A DNA stretch of 64,000 nucleotides from JAWRCU01 sp033542235 (GTDB taxonomy: Bacteria; Pseudomonadota; Alphaproteobacteria; Rhizobiales; Rhizobiaceae), in NCBI RefSeq assembly GCF_033542235.1, contig NZ_JAWRCU010000022.1, positions 18,491-82,490 on the forward strand, given 5' to 3'. Below, piece after piece: positions 1-10,611 of the stretch; the first letter of the stretch is position 1; each line of letters opens with the position of its first letter. The notes beneath the pieces were generated by a model. The model saw only the letters and a program-made list of their open reading frames with translations. It searched no databases and was not told the origin of the DNA. Both the position numbers and the translations under genes were made by a program.

Positions 1-1
1 C

Positions 2-940
2 GTCGTCAAGAAGCAATTCGACAGCCAGCTGTTTGCGAGGTTCCAGGGCTATGTCATGAACATGCGGCGCCCGCAGTTCCAGGACAGGCGCGTGCGGGAG
101 GCTTTGACCCTCGCCTTCGATTTCGAGACGCTCAATCGGACGGCTTTCTTCAACTCGTACGAGCGCACCAACAGCTATTTCATTGGCGGCGAGCTCGCTT
201 CCAGCGGCCTGCCGCAAGGCAAGGAGCTGGAGATCCTCGACAAATACAAGGATCAGCTGCCGCCCGAGCTTTTCACCCAGGAATTCAAGCTGCCGGTCTA
301 CGATACCCCGCAGGCGCAACGGACCCATCTGCAGCAGGCCGTCAAGCTGTTCGCAGAGGCCGGCTGGAAGATCAGCAACGGCAGAATGGTCAACGCCAAG
401 GGCGATCAGTTCACCGTCGAGATACTGGGCAACGACCCGCGCGACGAGATTGTCGCGTTGCCCTATATCAACACGCTGAAAAAGCTTGGGATCAACGCTT
501 CGCTGCGCATCGTCGACACCGGCCAATACGTCAATCGCGTGAATAATTTCGACTTCGACATGGTCGGCACCGTGCTCGCGCAGTCCGAATCGCCGGGTAA
601 CGAGCAGCGCGATTTCTGGTCGAGCAAAGCCGCCGATGCGCCCGGCTCGCGCAACCTCGCCGGAATCAGGAATCCGGTCGTCGATGCGTTGGTCGACCGG
701 GTGATTTTTGCGACCGACCGCGAGGACCTGGTAGCCGCCACCCATGCGCTCGACCGGGTGCTGCTGTGGAACTATTACGTGGTCCCGCAATATTACCGCG
801 CCGTTCGATGGGTCGCCTATTGGAACAAGTTCGGCATGCCCGAGAAGCAGCCGAGCTATCTCGGCGCCGACACCGACTCGTGGTGGATCGACCAGGCGAA
901 GGAGGCCGCGCTCCAGGCCAAGTACAAGGGCGTCAATTGA
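2..940 (+). CDS. ABC transporter substrate-binding protein, YejA/SBP_bac_5 type (5'-truncated by window edge)
   Basis: The reading frame is open from base 2, so only the C-terminal 312 residues are present and the true start lies outside the window. The visible part matches the C-terminal lobe of family 5 extracellular solute-binding proteins (oligopeptide/YejA-like). It contains the RRPQFQDRRVREALTLAFD stretch typical of the lobe hinge and a W/Y-rich C-terminus. Such proteins capture peptides or peptide-like ligands in the periplasm and deliver them to the YejB/YejE permeases, which are encoded 2 kb downstream. The stop codon overlaps the start of the next gene, a second protein of the same family, so the two are translationally coupled. 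The exact ligand cannot be deduced. Confidence 0.9.
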   Translation, partial: VVKKQFDSQLFARFQGYVMNMRRPQFQDRRVREALTLAFDFETLNRTAFFNSYERTNSYFIGGELASSGLPQGKELEILDKYKDQLPPELFTQEFKLPVYDTPQAQRTHLQQAVKLFAEAGWKISNGRMVNAKGDQFTVEILGNDPRDEIVALPYINTLKKLGINASLRIVDTGQYVNRVNNFDFDMVGTVLAQSESPGNEQRDFWSSKAADAPGSRNLAGIRNPVVDALVDRVIFATDREDLVAATHALDRVLLWNYYVVPQYYRAVRWVAYWNKFGMPEKQPSYLGADTDSWWIDQAKEAALQAKYKGVN

Positions 941-2814
941 ACGAAGGCTTGATCTTCTCTCGGCGCAACTTCCTGGCGCTCGGCGCCGCGGCGGCGACGG
1001 CGCCGCTGTTCAGAAACCTCGCTTTCGCAGCGGTCCCAACGGGGCAGCCGCTCCACGGACTCTCCGCTTTCGGCGACCTCAAATATGGCCCCGATTTCAA
1101 GAATTTCGACTATGTGAATGTCGACGCACCGAAGGGCGGCACCTTCAACTACGGCCCCTCGCAGTGGGTCTACAATCAGAACCCTTATACGTTCAACACG
1201 CTGAACAGCTTCGTTATCAAAGGGGACGCGCCGCCGCGGATCGAAATATGCTTCGATTCGCTGCTGACGAGCGCGCTGGACGAGCCCGACGCTATCTACG
1301 GATTGCTGGCCAGCACGGTGACGGTCTCGGCGGACCGCAACAGCTTCGAGTTCGCGCTGAGGCCGGAGGCGCGGTTCCATGACGGGTCTCATCTGACGGC
1401 TCACGATGCGGCTTTCACCTTCAACCTCTTCAAGGAGAAGGGCCATCCGGATCTGCTGCTGCCGCTCAGAGAACTCACCGAAGCCGTCGCCCTCGACGAC
1501 GGGGTTTTGCGCCTGACCTTCTCGGGCAAGCAGTCGGACCGGACCATCCTCGATGTCGCGACGTTCCCGATCCTCTCCAAGGCCTATTTCGACAAGGTTT
1601 CGTTCGACAGCTCGCGCATGGACCCGCCACTGGGTTCAGGACCCTACAGAGTGGGACTGGTCCGTGCCGGCCAGACTATCGAATATGAGCGCGTCCCCGA
1701 CTATTGGGGCCGCGACCTGCCCGTCAATCGCGGCATGTACAATTTCGATCGTCTGAGAATCGAGTTTTACGGGGACCGACAGGCTGCCTTCGAGGCCTTC
1801 AAGAAAGGGGAAGTGCATTTTCGCGAGGAAGCGACGTCGCGAATGTGGGCGACAAGCTATGATTTCCCAGCGATAAAGGCCGGAAAAGTGGTGAAGCGCG
1901 AGTTCCCCGCAGAGAAGCGGCCGAGCATGCAGGCGACGGCTGTGAATCTCAGGCGCGAGCGGTTCCGCGATGTGCGCGTCAGGCGGGCCATCGCGATGTG
2001 CTTCGATTTCGAATGGACGAACCGGACATTGTTCTACGGGCTCTACAACCGCTCGCAATCGTGCTTCGAGCGCTCGGACTTCAAGGCCAGCGGAAAGCCC
2101 GGGCCCGACGAGCTCGCCTTGCTCGAGCCGATGCGCGACAAGCTGCCCCCTGAGGTGTTCGACGACGCGTTTCAACTGCCGGCATCCGACGGCAGCGGCC
2201 GCGACAGAAAGCTGCTCGGAGAGGCGCGCAAGCTGATGATCGCGGCCGGGTGGAAGCCGTCCGGCCGTCTCCTCCAGAACGAAGCCGGCCAGAGCTTTGG
2301 GGTGGAAGTGCTGGTCGATGACGAGAGCTTCGTGCGCGTCTACTCGCCCTGGGTCGAGAACATGAAAGCGATCGGCATCGATGCATCGCTGCGTGTGGTC
2401 GAGTCGGCGCAGCATCAGCAGCGGCAGGCCAATTTCGATTTCGACATGATCGGCATGGCTCTCCTGTTCTCGCCGACGCCGACGCGCGAAGGAATGGACG
2501 GCATCTTCCACTCGAGATCCGCCAACCTCAACGGCTCGCGCAACCTGCCGGGAACGGCGGACCCGGCGATCGACGCTCTGGTGGAGGCGATCGATCGTGT
2601 CACCAACCGCCACCAGCTCACGACGGTCATGTGCTGTCTCGACCGTTTGTTGCGCGCCCGCATGGATTGGATCCCGAGCTGGTACTCGCCGAGCCATCGC
2701 AATGCCTTCTGGGATATGTTCGGCTTCAAAGAGCCGAAGCCTGATTATGGCTTCTCCCCGGAGAGCCTGTGGTGGTTCGACGAGGCTAAGGCGAAGGCGA
2801 TCGGAAAGGGGTAG
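937..2814 (+). CDS. Second YejA-type ABC substrate-binding protein with Tat signal
   Basis: This is a 625-residue periplasmic solute-binding protein of family 5 and a tandem paralogue of the preceding gene. A TTG start at 937 is chosen because it overlaps the upstream stop by 3 bases and puts a twin-arginine motif (SRRNFL, residues 8-13) right at the N-terminus, followed by an alanine-rich hydrophobic stretch. Export by Tat in a folded state is therefore inferred. The mature part carries the family 5 hallmarks (LHGLSAFGDLKYG, FDFEWTNRTLFYG, NLRRERFRDVRVRRAI). Related YejA proteins feed microcin C-like peptides or other oligopeptides to YejBEF. The gene is 90 bp ahead of yejB and probably co-transcribed. 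Confidence 0.92.
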   Translation: MNEGLIFSRRNFLALGAAAATAPLFRNLAFAAVPTGQPLHGLSAFGDLKYGPDFKNFDYVNVDAPKGGTFNYGPSQWVYNQNPYTFNTLNSFVIKGDAPPRIEICFDSLLTSALDEPDAIYGLLASTVTVSADRNSFEFALRPEARFHDGSHLTAHDAAFTFNLFKEKGHPDLLLPLRELTEAVALDDGVLRLTFSGKQSDRTILDVATFPILSKAYFDKVSFDSSRMDPPLGSGPYRVGLVRAGQTIEYERVPDYWGRDLPVNRGMYNFDRLRIEFYGDRQAAFEAFKKGEVHFREEATSRMWATSYDFPAIKAGKVVKREFPAEKRPSMQATAVNLRRERFRDVRVRRAIAMCFDFEWTNRTLFYGLYNRSQSCFERSDFKASGKPGPDELALLEPMRDKLPPEVFDDAFQLPASDGSGRDRKLLGEARKLMIAAGWKPSGRLLQNEAGQSFGVEVLVDDESFVRVYSPWVENMKAIGIDASLRVVESAQHQQRQANFDFDMIGMALLFSPTPTREGMDGIFHSRSANLNGSRNLPGTADPAIDALVEAIDRVTNRHQLTTVMCCLDRLLRARMDWIPSWYSPSHRNAFWDMFGFKEPKPDYGFSPESLWWFDEAKAKAIGKG

Positions 2815-2904
2815 TTGCGCATTGATGACCTATGTGAGCGCCCTTTCGCGCAACGTAGAGCGCCAGCCTAGGGCAATCTATTTCATGCCAGAGGTAAGTG
2901 TCTG

Positions 2905-4005
2905 ATGGGCGCCTACATCCTTCGCCGCATTCTCTTGATGATCCCGACCATCCTCGGGATCATGGCGATCTCCTTCGCTGTGGTCCAGTTCGCGCCGGGC
3001 GGGCCGGTCGAGCAGGTTGTCGCCAAGCTGACTGGCCAAGGCGGCGATGCCGGCGAGCGCATCGGCGGCGGAGGCGGCGGCGATATAGGTCGGGGGGGAC
3101 AGGAAAGCAGCGAACTCTCCTCGAAATACCGCGGTGCTCAAGGGCTCGATCCGCAATTCATCGCCAAGCTCGAGAAGCAGTTCGGTTTCGACAAGCCGCC
3201 GCTCGAGCGCTTCGGCAAGATGCTCTGGGACTATGCCCGCTTCGACTTCGGCGACAGCTATTTTCGCGATATCTCGGTGCTCAACCTGATCCTTGAGAAG
3301 ATGCCGGTGTCGATCTCGCTGGGACTCTGGATCACGCTGCTCTCCTACCTGATCTCGATCCCGCTCGGCATTCGCAAGGCGGTGAATGACGGGTCGACCT
3401 TCGATGTCTGGACAAGCGGCGTGGTCATCATCGGCTATGCGATCCCGGGCTTCCTGTTCGCCATTCTGCTGATGGTTCTGTTCGCCGGCGGCTCCTTCTT
3501 CGACTGGTTCCCGTTGCGCGGCCTGATCTCGGAAAACTGGTGGCAGCTCTCCTGGCCGGAGCGGATCCTCGACTATCTCTGGCATCTCGTACTGCCGCTG
3601 ACGTCGATGGTGCTTGCGGCTTTCGCGACGACGACGCTTTTGACGAAGAACTCGTTCCTCGACGAAATCCGCAAGCAGTATGTGATCACCGCGCGAGCCA
3701 AGGGGCTGTCGGAGCGGCAGGTGCTCTATGGCCATGTCTTCCGCAATGCCATGCTTCTGGTGATCGCCGGCTTTCCTGGCGCGTTCATCTCGGCCTTCTT
3801 CACCGGCTCGCTGCTCATCGAGAACATCTTCTCGCTCGACGGGCTCGGCCTGCTCGGCTTCCGCTCGGTGCTCGACCGCGATTATCCGGTGGTATTCGCG
3901 AACCTCTACATCTTCTCGCTGCTCGGGCTGTTCGTGAACCTGATCTCCGACCTCACCTACACCTTGATCGATCCGCGCATCGATTTCGAAAGGCGGGAGG
4001 TTTGA
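2905..4005 (+). CDS. yejB: ABC transporter permease YejB
   Basis: This 366-residue inner-membrane permease belongs to the DppB/OppB-like family, subtype YejB. The N-terminus (MGAYILRRILLMIPTI) is the typical first membrane helix. A glycine-rich insertion around residues 50-75 separates it from the remaining helices, as is usual in YejB. The EAA-like cytoplasmic loop that contacts the ATPase (ITARAKGLSERQVLYGHVFR) is near residue 255. It pairs with YejE to form the channel of the importer. The yejE start lies 2 bp beyond the stop codon, or overlaps it if the alternative TTG is used, so coupling is expected. Confidence 0.95.
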   Translation: MGAYILRRILLMIPTILGIMAISFAVVQFAPGGPVEQVVAKLTGQGGDAGERIGGGGGGDIGRGGQESSELSSKYRGAQGLDPQFIAKLEKQFGFDKPPLERFGKMLWDYARFDFGDSYFRDISVLNLILEKMPVSISLGLWITLLSYLISIPLGIRKAVNDGSTFDVWTSGVVIIGYAIPGFLFAILLMVLFAGGSFFDWFPLRGLISENWWQLSWPERILDYLWHLVLPLTSMVLAAFATTTLLTKNSFLDEIRKQYVITARAKGLSERQVLYGHVFRNAMLLVIAGFPGAFISAFFTGSLLIENIFSLDGLGLLGFRSVLDRDYPVVFANLYIFSLLGLFVNLISDLTYTLIDPRIDFERREV

Positions 4006-4007
4006 GC

Positions 4008-5156
4008 GTGGCAGAGATCGTCGCAAAGACAGAAGCCGAGGAAGCGAAGGCGGCGCCGCGACCTTGGCTCTCGCCGCTCAACCAGCGGCGCTGGCAGAAT
4101 TTCAAGGCGCACCGGCGGGGCTTCTGGTCGCTCTGGATCTTCCTGGTACTGTTCGTGTTGTCGCTGGGTTCCGAGTTCATCGCCAACGACAGGCCGCTGA
4201 TCGCCTCATACAAGGGCGAGATCCTGTTTCCCGTGCTGATCGACTATCCCGAGGAGAAGTTCGGCGGATTCCTTGCGCAGACGGACTATCGCGACCCGGT
4301 CATCCAGGATGAGATCAAGGCCAATGGATGGCTGATCTGGCCCCCGATCCGCTATTCCTACCGGACCGTGAACGACGACATTCCGGAGGCCGCGCCCGCC
4401 AAGCCCTCCTGGCTCTACACCAAGGAGCAGCGCTGCAGCCGCTATCCTCAGGGCGTGAACGACCCGAACTGCACGATCGGCAACTGGAACTGGCTCGGGA
4501 CGGACGACCAGGCGCGCGACGTGCTTGCCCGCGTCATCTACGGCTTCCGCATCTCCGTGCTGTTCGGCCTGATCCTGACCGGCTGCTCCTCGGTGATCGG
4601 CGTGGCGGCCGGGGCGGTGCAGGGCTATTTCGGCGGGCTGACAGACCTGCTGTTCCAGCGCTTCATCGAGATATGGTCGGCCATCCCGGTGCTCTATCTC
4701 CTGCTGATCGTGGCAGCCGTGCTGCCGCCGGGCTTCTTCATCCTGCTCGGACTGATGCTGCTCTTCTCCTGGGTGAGCCTCGTCGGTCTGGTGCGGGCCG
4801 AGTTCCTGCGCGCCCGCAACTTCGAATATGTAAATGCGGCCCGCGCCCTCGGCGTGCCGAACGTGAAGATCATCTTCCGCCACATGCTGCCCAATGCCAT
4901 GGTGGCCACGATCACCTTCATGCCGTTCATCCTCAACGGCTCGATCTCGACGCTGACCTCGCTCGACTTCCTCGGCTTCGGGCTGCCGCCCGGTTCGGCC
5001 TCGCTGGGCGAGCTGCTGCGGCAAGGCCAGCGCAACCTCAATGCGCCGTGGCTCGGCATATCCGGCTTTGTGGTGATCTCGCTGATGCTGTCGCTGCTGA
5101 TTTTCGTCGGCGAGGCGACGCGGGACGCGTTCGATCCGCGCAAGACGTTCAGGTGA
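4008..5156 (+). CDS. yejE: ABC transporter permease YejE
   Basis: This 382-residue DppC/OppC-like permease is the partner of YejB. I place the start at GTG 4008 because GGGAGG lies 7 bases upstream; a TTG at 4002, overlapping the yejB stop, is the alternative. After one N-terminal helix comes a long periplasmic segment with the FGGFLAQTDYRDP and NWNWLGTDDQARDVLARVIYGFR motifs, then five helices. The EAA loop (EFLRARNFEYVNAARALGV) is near residue 270. The long periplasmic region is characteristic of YejE and separates it from ordinary DppC. Confidence 0.95.
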   Translation: MAEIVAKTEAEEAKAAPRPWLSPLNQRRWQNFKAHRRGFWSLWIFLVLFVLSLGSEFIANDRPLIASYKGEILFPVLIDYPEEKFGGFLAQTDYRDPVIQDEIKANGWLIWPPIRYSYRTVNDDIPEAAPAKPSWLYTKEQRCSRYPQGVNDPNCTIGNWNWLGTDDQARDVLARVIYGFRISVLFGLILTGCSSVIGVAAGAVQGYFGGLTDLLFQRFIEIWSAIPVLYLLLIVAAVLPPGFFILLGLMLLFSWVSLVGLVRAEFLRARNFEYVNAARALGVPNVKIIFRHMLPNAMVATITFMPFILNGSISTLTSLDFLGFGLPPGSASLGELLRQGQRNLNAPWLGISGFVVISLMLSLLIFVGEATRDAFDPRKTFR

Positions 5157-5163
5157 TCCAGGT

Positions 5164-6792
<1,629 letters not shown>

Positions 6793-6809
6793 TCAAGACG
6801 GGCGAGCGC

Positions 6810-7760
6810 ATGACTGCCATTCATGAGGGGCGTATCCTTCTTGCCGTGACGGCTTTCAACCCGCAGCGCTGGTATGAGCTGTTGTCGGCGAGCCGCAGGG
6901 TGACACTGGAGCCGGACGGGCCGGCGGACCCTTCCATCACTTACGCCGTGGTCTGGAAGCAGCGGCCGAATCTGCTCGCCAAACTGCCGAATCTCAGAGC
7001 GATTTTTTCGATCGGCGCCGGCGTCGACCACATCTTCACCGACCCTGGCCTGCCCGACGTGCCGGTGGTGCGGGTGGTCGCCGACAATCTCACCCAGTAT
7101 ATGACCGAATATGTCGCCTGGCGCGTGCTCGACCATCACCGCCAGGGCTTTCTCTATCGCGCGCAGCAGGCACGCAAGATCTGGCACGAACCGCCGCAAC
7201 GGACTGCAAACGATATTTCCGTGGGCATCATGGGGCTGGGCACTCTCGGACGCGCCGCTGCCAATGCGCTGAAATCTCTCGGTTTCGAGGTCAATGGCTG
7301 GAGCCGCAGAGAGCAGACGGTGGACGGGGTTGCGACCTTCAGCGGCGACAAGGGGCTCGTGCCCTTCCTCAATGCCACCGACATACTTGTGGTGCTCCTG
7401 CCCCTCACGCCTGCGACGCGCAGCATCATCACCTACAACCTTTTGCGCGAGCTGCGCCGGCGCAACGGGCTCGGCGGTGCGGTGCTGATCAATGTCGGCC
7501 GCGGCAAGCTGCAGAGCGACGCCGATATCTTCCGCGCGCTCGAGGACGGGACACTGAAGGAAGCAAGCCTCGACGTATTCGAGACCGAGCCGTTGCCGCA
7601 AGCGAGTCCTCTGTGGGGCCACCCGCGCGTGTTCATCACCCCGCATGCGGCGGCGACCTCCGACCCCAACCATCTCGTCAAGCCGATGCTCGATCAGATG
7701 GAGGCGTTCGAGCGCGGCGAGCCGCTCAAGAACGTGGTCGATGTCGAGGCGGGGTATTAG
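6810..7760 (+). CDS. ghrA: D-2-hydroxyacid dehydrogenase, GhrA-like glyoxylate/hydroxypyruvate reductase
   Basis: The 316-residue NAD(P)H-dependent enzyme belongs to the D-isomer 2-hydroxyacid dehydrogenase superfamily. The Rossmann motif GIMGLGTLGRAAANAL is near residue 140, followed by the NADP-compatible GWSRRE. The catalytic arginine lies in NVGRGK, the glutamate in FETEPLP and the histidine in TPHAAA. The short N-terminal domain and overall length fit GhrA (glyoxylate or hydroxypyruvate to glycolate or glycerate) better than GyaR. It lies 17 bp after yejF and may be co-transcribed with the importer, which could mean a hydroxyacid or 2-oxoacid substrate released from the imported ligand. 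That link is inference. Confidence 0.88.
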   Translation: MTAIHEGRILLAVTAFNPQRWYELLSASRRVTLEPDGPADPSITYAVVWKQRPNLLAKLPNLRAIFSIGAGVDHIFTDPGLPDVPVVRVVADNLTQYMTEYVAWRVLDHHRQGFLYRAQQARKIWHEPPQRTANDISVGIMGLGTLGRAAANALKSLGFEVNGWSRREQTVDGVATFSGDKGLVPFLNATDILVVLLPLTPATRSIITYNLLRELRRRNGLGGAVLINVGRGKLQSDADIFRALEDGTLKEASLDVFETEPLPQASPLWGHPRVFITPHAAATSDPNHLVKPMLDQMEAFERGEPLKNVVDVEAGY

Positions 7761-7773
7761 TTCGCCGGACCAA

Positions 7774-8637
7774 TCACCCCAGCCGGCGGAAACCCGTTGG
7801 GCCACCATAGAGATAGCCGATCCGCTCGATGGCTTCCTTGAGCGGCTCGCGAGAGACCGTCATGGTGTGGCCGTTGGCGTGGACCATGTTTTGCGCGTCG
7901 GTCATTATTGCGACGTGGCCCTTCCAGAAGACGAGGTCGCCGCGGCGCAGGCGGGAGAAGTTCTCGCCCGGCTCGATTGCCGAGCCGATCGTCTCCGCCT
8001 GCATGTCCGAATCGCGCAGCACGTCGGTTCCCGCCATGCGCAGCGAAAGCTGAACAAGGCCCGAGCAGTCGATGCCGAAGGCGCTCGTACCCCCCCAGAG
8101 ATAGGGCGTGTCGATCAATGTCTCGGCGAGCGTCACATAGTCGGGCGAGCGCCAGCCGATGGGCGCGATGTGCTTCTCGATCACCGCCTCGCCCGAGCCG
8201 AGCAGCGCGTATCTTGTGCCGCGCGTCTCGGCGCTCCCCGTGATCGTGAGGCGCGAGCCGATCGACAGGGCTTTGGTCACCGGCAGCTTTAGATCCGGGC
8301 CGGAATAGAGGAAAGTACGCGTTGCGGCGACCACATGGGTCGAAGCCTGGCCGCGCTCGGCCAGCACGGTTTCCGTGACATAGCCGACATAGCCATCGCG
8401 CTCTGCCTGTATCCAGGCCCAGCCCCCGGCGATATCGAAGACGCGCACGTCGTCGCCGTGGAGCGCCTGCGTGTTCAAGCCGCTGTCAGGCCGCGGAGCC
8501 TTGCGGATGTCGGCCGCCGCGACGACGATCCGCGCCGGACGGCCCTCGACGAAACGCGCGGCATCCACCTCACCGCGCAGACGGGTATCGGCGAGATCGG
8601 GCCTGTAGGCGTGAAGGCGGGGGTCGCGTGCGGTCAA
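7774..8637 (-). CDS. NlpC/P60 family cell-wall peptidase with SH3-like domain
   Basis: The product has 287 residues. The N-terminal half contains bacterial SH3-like segments (IRKAPRPDSGLNTQALHGDDV and a second copy near residues 105-160). The C-terminal half is an NlpC/P60 papain-like domain with catalytic Cys191 in IDCSGLVQ, His241 in GHVAIM and His253 in VHANGH. Related enzymes cleave gamma-D-glutamyl-diaminopimelate bonds in murein peptides. No signal peptide is visible, so it may act on recycled muropeptides in the cytoplasm or be exported by another route. The start overlaps the stop of the upstream regulator gene by 4 bases. Confidence 0.9.
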   Translation of the reverse strand: MTARDPRLHAYRPDLADTRLRGEVDAARFVEGRPARIVVAAADIRKAPRPDSGLNTQALHGDDVRVFDIAGGWAWIQAERDGYVGYVTETVLAERGQASTHVVAATRTFLYSGPDLKLPVTKALSIGSRLTITGSAETRGTRYALLGSGEAVIEKHIAPIGWRSPDYVTLAETLIDTPYLWGGTSAFGIDCSGLVQLSLRMAGTDVLRDSDMQAETIGSAIEPGENFSRLRRGDLVFWKGHVAIMTDAQNMVHANGHTMTVSREPLKEAIERIGYLYGGPTGFRRLG

Positions 8638-8984
8638 ACCGGCAATTCCTGTGCCCTGGCGATGATGACGTCGCCGAAACGTTCGACGAACAATGCACCG
8701 TCCACGGTGCGCTTTACAAGCACGTTGCGCTTGTCCGCCTCGTCGCGATGACGCGAGAGCAGCCTTAGCTCACCCATCGTGTCGAGCGCGCGGGTGATCA
8801 CGGGCTTGGTCACGCCGAGGCGGGCGGCGAGCCCGCGCACCGTATGGGGCGGCGGCTCCAGATAGACGGTGAGCAGGATTGCCGCCTGACGCATCGTGAG
8901 GTCGGGGTTTTTGCCGCAGACCTCCGACAGCGTGACCTGCTGCCACAGGCGCAACGCCTGACTCGGACGCATTTGGATCGACAT
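8634..8984 (-). CDS. MarR-like winged-helix transcriptional regulator
   Basis: This short 116-residue protein holds a winged-helix DNA-binding fold of the MarR class. The recognition-helix region reads TVRGLAARLGVTKPVITRALDTM, followed by a wing (SRHRDEADKRNVLVKRT). It is about 30 residues shorter than typical MarR proteins, mainly at the N-terminal dimerisation helix. The gene lies directly upstream of the NlpC/P60 peptidase and overlaps it by 4 bases (ATGA), so the two are expected to be translated together. Control of that operon or of itself is a guess. Confidence 0.78.
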   Translation of the reverse strand: MSIQMRPSQALRLWQQVTLSEVCGKNPDLTMRQAAILLTVYLEPPPHTVRGLAARLGVTKPVITRALDTMGELRLLSRHRDEADKRNVLVKRTVDGALFVERFGDVIIARAQELPV

Positions 8985-9054
8985 CGTGCAACGATCGCCG
9001 AAATTTGTTTCGGTTCCGTTTCATTCAAACGACAAAAATGCGTTTGGCAAGCGA

Positions 9055-10431
9055 TCAGGCTGGATATCGCCTGAGAAGCAGTTCCTCGAGCGCGCGGATG
9101 GCCTGTGCCTCGCCGCCGACCGGGCAATGCGGCCGCTCGCTCGGGTTCCAGGCGAAGATGTCGAAATGCGCCCAGGAGCGGGTGTTCTCGACGAAACGCT
9201 GCAGGAAGAGCGCGGCGGTAATGGAACCTGCAAAGCCGTCGGTAGTCACGTTGTTGACGTCCGCCACCTTCGAGGAGAGCTTGGAATCGTAAGGCTTCCA
9301 GAGCGGCATGCGCCAGAGGGGATCGGCAGTGGTGCGGGCCGCTTCGGCAATGCCGGCGGCGAGAGAATCGTCGGGCGTGTAGAAGGGCGGCAGGTCGGGG
9401 CCGAGCGCGACGCGCGCCGCACCCGTCAGCGTCGCCATATCGATCAGAAGCTCGGGCTTCTCCTGATCGGCCAATGCCAGCGCGTCGGCAAGGATCAGCC
9501 GGCCCTCGGCATCCGTGTTGCCGATCTCGACGGTAATGCCCTTGCGGCTCGCCAGGATGTCGCCCGGTCGGAAAGCGTTGCCGGAAATCGCATTTTCGAC
9601 TGCAGGGATCAGCACGCGCAGCCTGACCCGCAGGCCGGCGGACATGACCATAGAGGCGAGGCCGAGCACGTTGGCGGCTCCGCCCATGTCCTTTTTCATG
9701 AGCAGCATGCCCGAAGACGGCTTGATGTCGAGGCCGCCGGTGTCGAAGCAGACACCTTTGCCGACCAGCGTCACCTTGGGCGCATTCTTGTCGCCCCAGA
9801 CCATGTCGATCAGCCGCGGCGCGATCGTCGAGGCGCGGCCGACGGCATGGATCATCGGGAAATTCGCTTTCAGCAGCGCGTCGCCTGTCGTTACGGACAC
9901 CCGCGCCTTGTGCCTCGCCGCAAGATCTCGGGCGGCCTTTTCGAGCATGTCCGGCCCCATGTCGTTGGTCGGCGTGTTGACGAGATCGCGGGTGAGGAAC
10001 ACGGCTTGCGAAACACGCTCGGCACGTGCGGCGTCCACGCCTTTCGGCAACGCGAAGGTGAGCTCGCGGCCGGGCTTCTTGCCGTAGCGCGTGAAGACAT
10101 AGCTGCCGAGCTTCAGGCCGATGGCGGCGAGCGTCGGATCGGCCGGCGCCGAGGCGAAATGCCACTGTCCCTCGGGCAGCGATTTCGCCAAGGCCCCGAA
10201 GGCAAGCGCAGCGAGCCCGTCGTCGTTCTTACCGAGGCCGAAGAGCGCTCCGCCGGGAGCGCCATTCGCGCCGGGGAGAACAAGCACCCTGCCAGCCTCT
10301 CCCGAGAAATCATGCGCCTTCGCCCAGGCAAGTGCCACCGCGTCGAGACCGGCTTCCGCCACCCCGTCCTTATGCACGAGGTGGACCGGAAGCGAGCGGC
10401 GAGCGGCTTTCGCCGTGAATTCGACGGGCAT
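9055..10431 (-). CDS. M17 leucyl aminopeptidase family protein
   Basis: A 458-residue cytosolic metallo-aminopeptidase. The M17 signature NTDAEGR is at residues 305-311, and the metal ligands expected for the family are all present: Lys225 and Asp230 in GKGVCFDTGG, Asp248 in MKKDMGG, and Asp307 and Glu309. It removes N-terminal residues from peptides during protein turnover. The protein is a little shorter than PepA and has a reduced N-terminal domain, as in PepB-like members; assignment to a subfamily is uncertain. It is transcribed on its own, opposite to the TadD-like gene. Confidence 0.92.
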   Translation of the reverse strand: MPVEFTAKAARRSLPVHLVHKDGVAEAGLDAVALAWAKAHDFSGEAGRVLVLPGANGAPGGALFGLGKNDDGLAALAFGALAKSLPEGQWHFASAPADPTLAAIGLKLGSYVFTRYGKKPGRELTFALPKGVDAARAERVSQAVFLTRDLVNTPTNDMGPDMLEKAARDLAARHKARVSVTTGDALLKANFPMIHAVGRASTIAPRLIDMVWGDKNAPKVTLVGKGVCFDTGGLDIKPSSGMLLMKKDMGGAANVLGLASMVMSAGLRVRLRVLIPAVENAISGNAFRPGDILASRKGITVEIGNTDAEGRLILADALALADQEKPELLIDMATLTGAARVALGPDLPPFYTPDDSLAAGIAEAARTTADPLWRMPLWKPYDSKLSSKVADVNNVTTDGFAGSITAALFLQRFVENTRSWAHFDIFAWNPSERPHCPVGGEAQAIRALEELLLRRYPA

Positions 10432-10494
10432 GGTTGAGTGACCTTTCCTGAGCGAGGCGTGCTACCGCAGGATGAATTGGACCGGGATCATTTC

Positions 10495-10546
10495 ATCCTG
10501 CTCCAGCTCTTGTTTTTGCAACATGATCCTATCCGAAAAGTCTGCA
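10495..10546 (-). repeat. Dispersed intergenic repeat, copy A
   Basis: Read on the minus strand this segment matches the stretch at 40370-40420. Both share the blocks GACTTT, CGGATA, GATCATG, ACAA and AGCTGGAGCA in the same order and nearly the same spacing. Two copies 30 kb apart in intergenic positions indicate a mosaic repeat family of the RIME kind known from rhizobia. The exact ends cannot be fixed from two copies. Confidence 0.5.
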
Positions 10547-10596
10547 ACCCATTGCTGCGCGGACCTTCGATTCGGGATCATGTTAAACAATGACCC

Positions 10597-10611
10597 TTAA
10601 CTATCCGTTAG
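10597..10611 (+). promoter_or_regulatory. CtrA-like motif upstream of tadD-like gene
   Basis: TTAA, seven bases, then TTAG; one mismatch from the CtrA consensus TTAA-N7-TTAA. It lies 73 bp before the chosen start of the TadD-like gene. Similar near-matches lie upstream of the Flp pilin and cpaB, which is why it is listed; alone it would not be significant. Confidence 0.3.

Noticed and set aside
8986..10437. 483-codon plus-strand frame across the aminopeptidase gene
   Set aside because: The minus strand carries the M17 signature and metal ligands; the plus-strand translation has no recognisable domain.
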